The notes beneath the pieces were generated by a model. That model saw only the letters and a list, made by a program, of their open reading frames with translations. It had not been told where the DNA came from and did no database searches. Position numbers and translations under genes: made by a program. Below are positions 16,483-20,709 of a DNA stretch of 20,709 nt, in pieces (position 1 is the first letter of the stretch; every line of letters begins with the position of its first letter). The stretch comes from Bacillota bacterium (lineage in GTDB: Bacteria > Bacillota > Clostridia > Peptostreptococcales > Anaerovoracaceae). The stretch spans positions 1 through 20,709 of the forward strand of contig JAEEVI010000046.1 in NCBI GenBank assembly GCA_016287035.1. Reading direction: 5' to 3'.

Positions 16483-19161
16483 ATGGAAAACAATCTTGCG
16501 AAAAACTACGATCCCAGACAATTTGAGGACCGCATCTACGAAAAATGGGAAAGCTCGGGAGCTTTCCGCGCCGAGATCGATCACGGCAAAAAGCCTTTCA
16601 CCGTCGTCATGCCGCCGCCCAACATCACGGGGCAGCTCCACATGGGACACGCTCTGGACCAGTCTCTTCAGGACGTCCTCATCAGATTCAAGAGGATGCA
16701 GGGATACTGCGCCCTGTGGCTTCCCGGAACGGACCACGCGAGCATCGCTACGGAGGTAAAGGTCGCCGATAAGCTTCGCGAAGAGGAAGGAAAGACGAAG
16801 GACGAGATCGGGCGCGAGGAGTTCCTCAAGCGCGCGTGGGCATGGAAGGAGCAGTACGGAGGCCGCATCGACCTTCAGATAAGAAAGCTCGGTTCCTCCT
16901 GCGACTGGAGCCGCGAGCGCTTCACGATGGACGAAGGCTGCAACGAGGCCGTCAAGGAGCATTTCATACGACTCTATAAGAAGGGGCTCATATATAAAGG
17001 CTCCCGCCTCATCAACTGGTGCCCCGTCTGCGGCAGCGCCCTCTCCGACATAGAGGTCGAGCACGTCGATCATCAGGGCAAGTACTGGTACTTCAGATAT
17101 CCCGGCGCCGACGGAAGCGAAGGCATCGTCGTCGCGACGTCCCGTCCAGAGACGATGTTCGCCGACGTCGCGGTCGCCGTGCATCCGAGCGACGAGAGAT
17201 ACAAGGACCTCATCGGAAAGAAGGTCCTTCTTCCCATAGTTGGAAGAGAGATCCCCGTCATCGCGGACGAATACCCCGATCCCGAAAAAGGCACCGGCGC
17301 CGTTAAGATCACGCCGTCCGCCGACCCCAACGACTTCGAGGTCGGACAGCGCCACGATCTTCCCATACTGCAGTGCATCGACGAAAAGGCGCGCATGACC
17401 GAAGAGTGCGGCAAATACGCCGGAATGGACCGCTACGAATGCAGAAAGGCCTGGGTCGCGGACCTCGAGGCCGGCGGGTACCTCGTAAAGACCGAGGACA
17501 TGGTCATTCCCGCGGGCGAGTGCTACAGATGCCACACCGTCGTCGAGCCGATGATCTCCGAGCAGTGGTTCGTCAAGATGAAGCCTCTTGCGGAGCCCGC
17601 GATAAAGGCGGTCCGCGAGGCGGAGACGAAGTTCGTGCCCGAAAGGTTCGACAAGACGTATTTCCACTGGATGGAGGATATAAAGGACTGGTGCATCTCC
17701 AGGCAGCTGTGGTGGGGCCACAGGATCCCCGCCTACTACTGCGCCGGCTGCGGCGAGATGATCGTCGCCAAGGAGATGCCCTCTAAGTGTCCGAAGTGCG
17801 GCTGCGCGGAGTTCACGCAGGACGAGGACGTCCTCGACACCTGGTTCAGTTCCGCCCTCTGGCCGTTCAGCACGCTCGGATGGCCCGAAGACACCGAGGA
17901 CCTCAGGTATTTCTACCCGACGAACGTTCTCGTGACGGGCTACGACATAATATTCTTCTGGGTCGCCAGGATGATATTCAGCGCGATCGAGGAGATGGGA
18001 AAGACGCCGTACGAATACGTGCTCATCCACGGTCTCGTCAGGGACGCGCAGGGGCGCAAGATGTCGAAGTCTCTCGGCAACGGCATCGATCCTCTCGAAG
18101 TGATCGACAAATACGGCGCCGACGCGCTGCGCTTCATGCTCCTCAACAACATCTCGCCGGGCAGCGACATGCGATTCCAGACGGAAAAGCTCGAAGCGGC
18201 GAGGAATTTCGCGAACAAGCTCTGGAACGCCTCGAGGTTCACGATAATGAACCTGAAGGCGGAGGACGGCAGCTTCCTCGATATCGCCACGGACGAAGAG
18301 CTCCGCATGACGCCGGAAGACCGCTGGATGAAGGCCACGATCAGCGAGGCCGTAGCGGACATCACAGGCAACATGGAGAAGTTCGAGTTCGCCCTGGCCG
18401 CGCAGAAGATAAACGACCTCATCTGGAGCAATTTCTGCGACTGGTACATCGAGCTCGTAAAGCCCCGCCTCTGGTCGGACGACGAAGCCGTCAAGGCTTC
18501 CGCCCGCAGATGCCTGCTGGACTTCCTCAGGACGATGCTCAAGCTTCTGCACCCGTTCATGCCGTTCATCACCGAGGAGATCTGGGGATTCCTTCCGAAG
18601 GAGGAAGGCGCGCCGCGGTTCCTGATGCTCGACAGCTGGCCCGAAGCCGAGGACGTATCCGGCTGCGCCGGCGACGTCGAAGTGCTCGAGCTCTCGATGG
18701 ATATCATCAGGTCCATAAGGAACATACGCGCCCAGGTCGAAGCCGCTCCGTCGAAGAAGATACGCGCGGCGATAGTCGCCTCCGGCAGCGCCGCGGAAAC
18801 GGCGAAGGCCGGCGAGAGCTACATAAAGAACCTCGCGAACGTCACGGAGCTCACCTTCGCGCAGACGCGGGAAGGTCTTCCCGCCGACGTTCTGTCAGCA
18901 GCCCTTCCGGGCATCGAGATACTCGTCCCGATGGACGAGCTCGTGGACTACGAGGCAGAGTACGCGAGGCTCACGAAGGAGCGCGACAGGCTCGCCGGAG
19001 AAGTCGAGCGCACCGAGGGCAAACTCGCGAACGAGGCATTCGTCGCCAAGGCGCCTGAAAGAGTCATAAACAACGAGCGCGAAAAGCTCGCGAACTACAG
19101 AGACATGCTCGAGAAGATCCTCGCCCAGCTCCCCTCGATCGAAGCGAAGCTGAGGAGGTAG
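16483..19161 (+). CDS. valS: Valyl-tRNA synthetase
   Basis: Class I synthetase that charges tRNA-Val, with post-transfer editing of Thr-tRNA. From this start it has 892 residues, normal for bacteria. Motifs: HMGH at 53-56 within PPPNITGQLHMGHAL, first Cys pair C180/C183, the CP1 editing region at about 195-350, a zinc knuckle C420/C423 with C436/C439, KMSKS at 526-530, the anticodon-binding helical domain after about 600, and a C-terminal coiled-coil arm (roughly 820-892). The ATG at 16483 was chosen because MENNLAKNYDPRQFE matches the usual family N-terminus; an upstream ATG at 16411 would add 24 unrelated residues and overlaps the cassette promoter. There is no Shine-Dalgarno, in line with a near-leaderless transcript. 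Usual partner folC does not follow; a convergent MATE gene does. Confidence 0.98.
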   Translation: MENNLAKNYDPRQFEDRIYEKWESSGAFRAEIDHGKKPFTVVMPPPNITGQLHMGHALDQSLQDVLIRFKRMQGYCALWLPGTDHASIATEVKVADKLREEEGKTKDEIGREEFLKRAWAWKEQYGGRIDLQIRKLGSSCDWSRERFTMDEGCNEAVKEHFIRLYKKGLIYKGSRLINWCPVCGSALSDIEVEHVDHQGKYWYFRYPGADGSEGIVVATSRPETMFADVAVAVHPSDERYKDLIGKKVLLPIVGREIPVIADEYPDPEKGTGAVKITPSADPNDFEVGQRHDLPILQCIDEKARMTEECGKYAGMDRYECRKAWVADLEAGGYLVKTEDMVIPAGECYRCHTVVEPMISEQWFVKMKPLAEPAIKAVREAETKFVPERFDKTYFHWMEDIKDWCISRQLWWGHRIPAYYCAGCGEMIVAKEMPSKCPKCGCAEFTQDEDVLDTWFSSALWPFSTLGWPEDTEDLRYFYPTNVLVTGYDIIFFWVARMIFSAIEEMGKTPYEYVLIHGLVRDAQGRKMSKSLGNGIDPLEVIDKYGADALRFMLLNNISPGSDMRFQTEKLEAARNFANKLWNASRFTIMNLKAEDGSFLDIATDEELRMTPEDRWMKATISEAVADITGNMEKFEFALAAQKINDLIWSNFCDWYIELVKPRLWSDDEAVKASARRCLLDFLRTMLKLLHPFMPFITEEIWGFLPKEEGAPRFLMLDSWPEAEDVSGCAGDVEVLELSMDIIRSIRNIRAQVEAAPSKKIRAAIVASGSAAETAKAGESYIKNLANVTELTFAQTREGLPADVLSAALPGIEILVPMDELVDYEAEYARLTKERDRLAGEVERTEGKLANEAFVAKAPERVINNEREKLANYRDMLEKILAQLPSIEAKLRR

Positions 19162-19186
19162 CGGATCCTGCGGCCGCACGGCTCGC

Positions 19187-19248
19187 TGCCGGACCGGCAA
19201 ACAGTTTTTTCAGACACTGCCGGACCGGCAAACAAGTTTCTCAGACAC
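19187..19248. repeat. Two tandem copies of a 31-bp palindrome-containing unit
   Basis: Copies at 19187-19217 and 19218-19248 differ at 3 of 31 positions. Each begins TGCCGGACCGGCAAACA, containing the palindrome GCCGG-A-CCGGC, and ends TCAGACAC; the first has a T6 run after the palindrome. A degenerate third start (TGTC-N4-CGGCA) merges with the terminator that follows. This may be a dispersed intergenic repeat or a weak auxiliary terminator. Confidence 0.8.
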
Positions 19249-19252
19249 TGTC

Positions 19253-19293
19253 AAAGCGGCAGGCAAAACGCCTGCCGCTTTTCTTCGTTTTTA
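19253..19293. terminator. Rho-independent terminator between convergent valS and MATE genes
   Basis: A 12-bp perfect stem, AAAGCGGCAGGC / GCCTGCCGCTTT (19253-19264 and 19270-19281), has loop AAAAC and is followed on the plus strand by TCTTCGTTTTT. This is strong for valS. On the minus strand the stem itself ends in GCTTT, so it may also stop transcription from the MATE gene, less efficiently. Confidence 0.9.
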
Positions 19294-19303
19294 GCGCCCG
19301 CGC

Positions 19304-20662
19304 TCAGGCGGCCGCCCTTCCGCGCTTCTGTTCGAAGACCGTCTTCCAGCGGCCGGTCATATACTGAGCGATCACCATCACCGCGTTTACGGTCCACCCG
19401 AGCGAGGCTACGCGCCAGACGACGAATATCCCGAGGCGCGGCGCGAGAACGACAGAAAGCGAGACGCGTATCAGAAGGTTGATAAGGCTCGCGAGCGTGA
19501 ATATGAACATGTCTCCGGCGCCCCGCAGGAGGCCGTCGAACAGCATCTTGATGCCGAGTATGATGAAGAAGCAGCTCTGCCACTTTATCGAGGTGACTCC
19601 GACGCTCAGCGCCTCGGCGCTCGGGTCGTCGTTGAATATCCCGATCATCTGAGGCGCGAAGAGATGCGCGGCGGCGAATATCAGCGAGCACGAGACCGCG
19701 AGGATGACGAACCCTGCCGCGACGCCGTTTCTGACGCGCTCGGGCCTTCCCGCTCCGAGGTTCTGCGCCGTGTAGGAGGTCATCGCCGCGCCGACGCCGT
19801 AGAACGGAACGGTGCATATGCATTCGACGCGCATGGAGGAGGAATAGCCTGCCAGCGCGGCCGAACCGAAGCTGTTCACCACGGACTGCACGAGCAGCAT
19901 GCCTATAGTGACGGAAGACTGCTGCAGTATCGACGGCAGCGCGACGCGCGTCATGTCCGAGAGCTCGAAAGCGTCGAACGCCTTCGGCCGTTCGCATTCG
20001 AAGCTCCGCAGGCCGCGAAGGAACACCGCCGAGCTGAGCGCGGCCGAGACGCCCTGCGATATGAGCGTCGCCCAGGCCGCGCCCGCGATGCCCATAGAGA
20101 GCCCGCGGACCATCCAGAGATCCAGCCCCACGTTCAGAACAGAAGAGAATATAAGGAAGAACAGCGGATAGCCGGACCTGCCGAGCGCGTTGAACATGGA
20201 CGACATGACGTTGTACATGAACAGGAACGGCAGTCCGAAGAAGTATACGCGGAGATAGCTCACAGCCATCCCGATGGCGTCCGGCGGCGTGTTGAGAGCG
20301 CCCATTATCGCGCGGCAGAACGCGGCGCCGAAAGCGCCGAGGAACGCGCTGAGCGCGAGGAAAGCGACGACGGCCGTGTAGAACGCGGTCTTCATGTCCC
20401 TGTACCTGGCGGCGCCGAAATGGCGGCTCACGATGACGGCCGCGCCGTTCGCTCCGCCGCTCGCGGCGCAGATGAAGACGTTCGTGAGGGCGTAGCACGC
20501 CCCGACCGCGGCCAGCGCGGTCTCGCCGACATACCGACCGACTATCGCGGCGTCCGCGAGGTTGTAGAACTGCTGGAACAGGTTCCCTGCGATGATCGGC
20601 CACGCGAATATGAGGACGGATCTTAAAGGATCTCCGTTTATCAGATAGTTTCTGTCCCTCAT
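19304..20662 (-). CDS. MATE-family multidrug/cation antiporter
   Basis: Integral membrane exporter, by family a Na+- or H+-coupled drug or metabolite antiporter; the substrate cannot be told from sequence. From the ATG at 20662 it has 452 residues, the usual length for 12 helices in two related halves. The N-terminal half opens with PLRSVLIFAWPIIAGNLFQQ and the helix-1/2 region FYNLADAAIVGRYVGETALAAVG, typical of the family. The second half begins near VALPSILQQSSVTIGMLL. The C-terminus is basic (EQKRGRAAA) and should be cytoplasmic. This start has AGGAG six bases upstream; a GTG at 20689 would add nine residues without better support. The ATG overlaps the stop of an upstream reading frame (ATGA), suggesting it is the second gene of an operon that continues beyond the window. 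Confidence 0.94.
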   Translation of the reverse strand: MRDRNYLINGDPLRSVLIFAWPIIAGNLFQQFYNLADAAIVGRYVGETALAAVGACYALTNVFICAASGGANGAAVIVSRHFGAARYRDMKTAFYTAVVAFLALSAFLGAFGAAFCRAIMGALNTPPDAIGMAVSYLRVYFFGLPFLFMYNVMSSMFNALGRSGYPLFFLIFSSVLNVGLDLWMVRGLSMGIAGAAWATLISQGVSAALSSAVFLRGLRSFECERPKAFDAFELSDMTRVALPSILQQSSVTIGMLLVQSVVNSFGSAALAGYSSSMRVECICTVPFYGVGAAMTSYTAQNLGAGRPERVRNGVAAGFVILAVSCSLIFAAAHLFAPQMIGIFNDDPSAEALSVGVTSIKWQSCFFIILGIKMLFDGLLRGAGDMFIFTLASLINLLIRVSLSVVLAPRLGIFVVWRVASLGWTVNAVMVIAQYMTGRWKTVFEQKRGRAAA

Positions 20663-20709
20663 CGCCTGCTCCTGAGGTATTCGAGGCACGAGAGCATGTC
20701 CGCGGGGAC
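20659..20709 (-). CDS. Possible C-terminal end of an upstream gene (cut by window edge)
   Basis: A reading frame open to the window edge encodes VPADMLSCLEYLRSRR and stops at a TGA that overlaps the MATE start codon as ATGA. Such overlaps are typical of co-translated operon neighbours, and the MATE ribosome binding site lies within this frame. Sixteen codons are too few to identify the product. Confidence 0.4.
   Translation of the reverse strand, partial: VPADMLSCLEYLRSRR

Noticed and set aside
16474..18552. 692-codon minus-strand frame antisense to valS
   Set aside because: The opposite strand encodes a full-length, motif-perfect ValS; the antisense translation has no recognisable family.
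19251..20603. 450-codon minus-strand frame overlapping the MATE gene
   Set aside because: Arg-rich shadow frame that also runs through the terminator; the MATE frame has clear membrane helices.

Overview
The window looks like a chromosomal segment of a GC-rich Clostridia-like member of the Bacillota, probably uncultured. This rests on the plsX-rnc-smc order, clear AGGAG/GGAGG ribosome binding sites on several genes, extended -10 promoters, and a bacterial ValS with a C-terminal coiled-coil arm. No rRNA, tRNA, CRISPR array, integrase or transposase was seen. No gene-free stretch exceeds about 190 bases.

Layout. (1) Bases 1-2266, minus strand: plsX, rnc and the first 180 codons of smc form a tightly packed housekeeping operon read from a near-consensus promoter at 2369-2397. 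(2) Bases 2396-16411, minus strand: a four-gene cassette dominates the window. Three small single-pass secreted or membrane-anchored proteins (about 297, 245 and 319 aa) are followed by one 11.1-kb gene for a 3699-residue surface protein, and the unit ends in a hairpin terminator at 2396-2423. (3) Bases 16445-19161, plus strand: valS, divergent from the cassette. (4) Bases 19162-19303: a convergent intergenic region with a 31-bp tandem repeat and a 12-bp-stem terminator. (5) Bases 19304-20662, minus strand: a MATE-family transporter, overlapping the end of a further gene cut by the window edge.

The cassette is the part worth attention. The giant protein has an export segment and a roughly 280-residue N-terminal domain, then about 370 residues of low-complexity, repeat-built disordered sequence. 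After that come about 2150 residues rich in GG[LIM][IV]G modules typical of GLUG-like/right-handed beta-helix surface proteins, and an 870-residue C-terminal region without a sorting signal. All four cassette proteins share a short N-terminal hydrophobic helix ending in an A-[WE]-F motif, which resembles the export signals of SipW-dependent TasA/camelysin-type matrix proteins. My inference is a co-expressed extracellular assembly: small pilin- or matrix-like subunits plus a very long fibrous adhesin. Its function is not shown by the sequence. The cassette and valS are read from divergent promoters about 35 bp apart, and a perfect 8-bp inverted repeat overlaps the -35 box of the cassette promoter.
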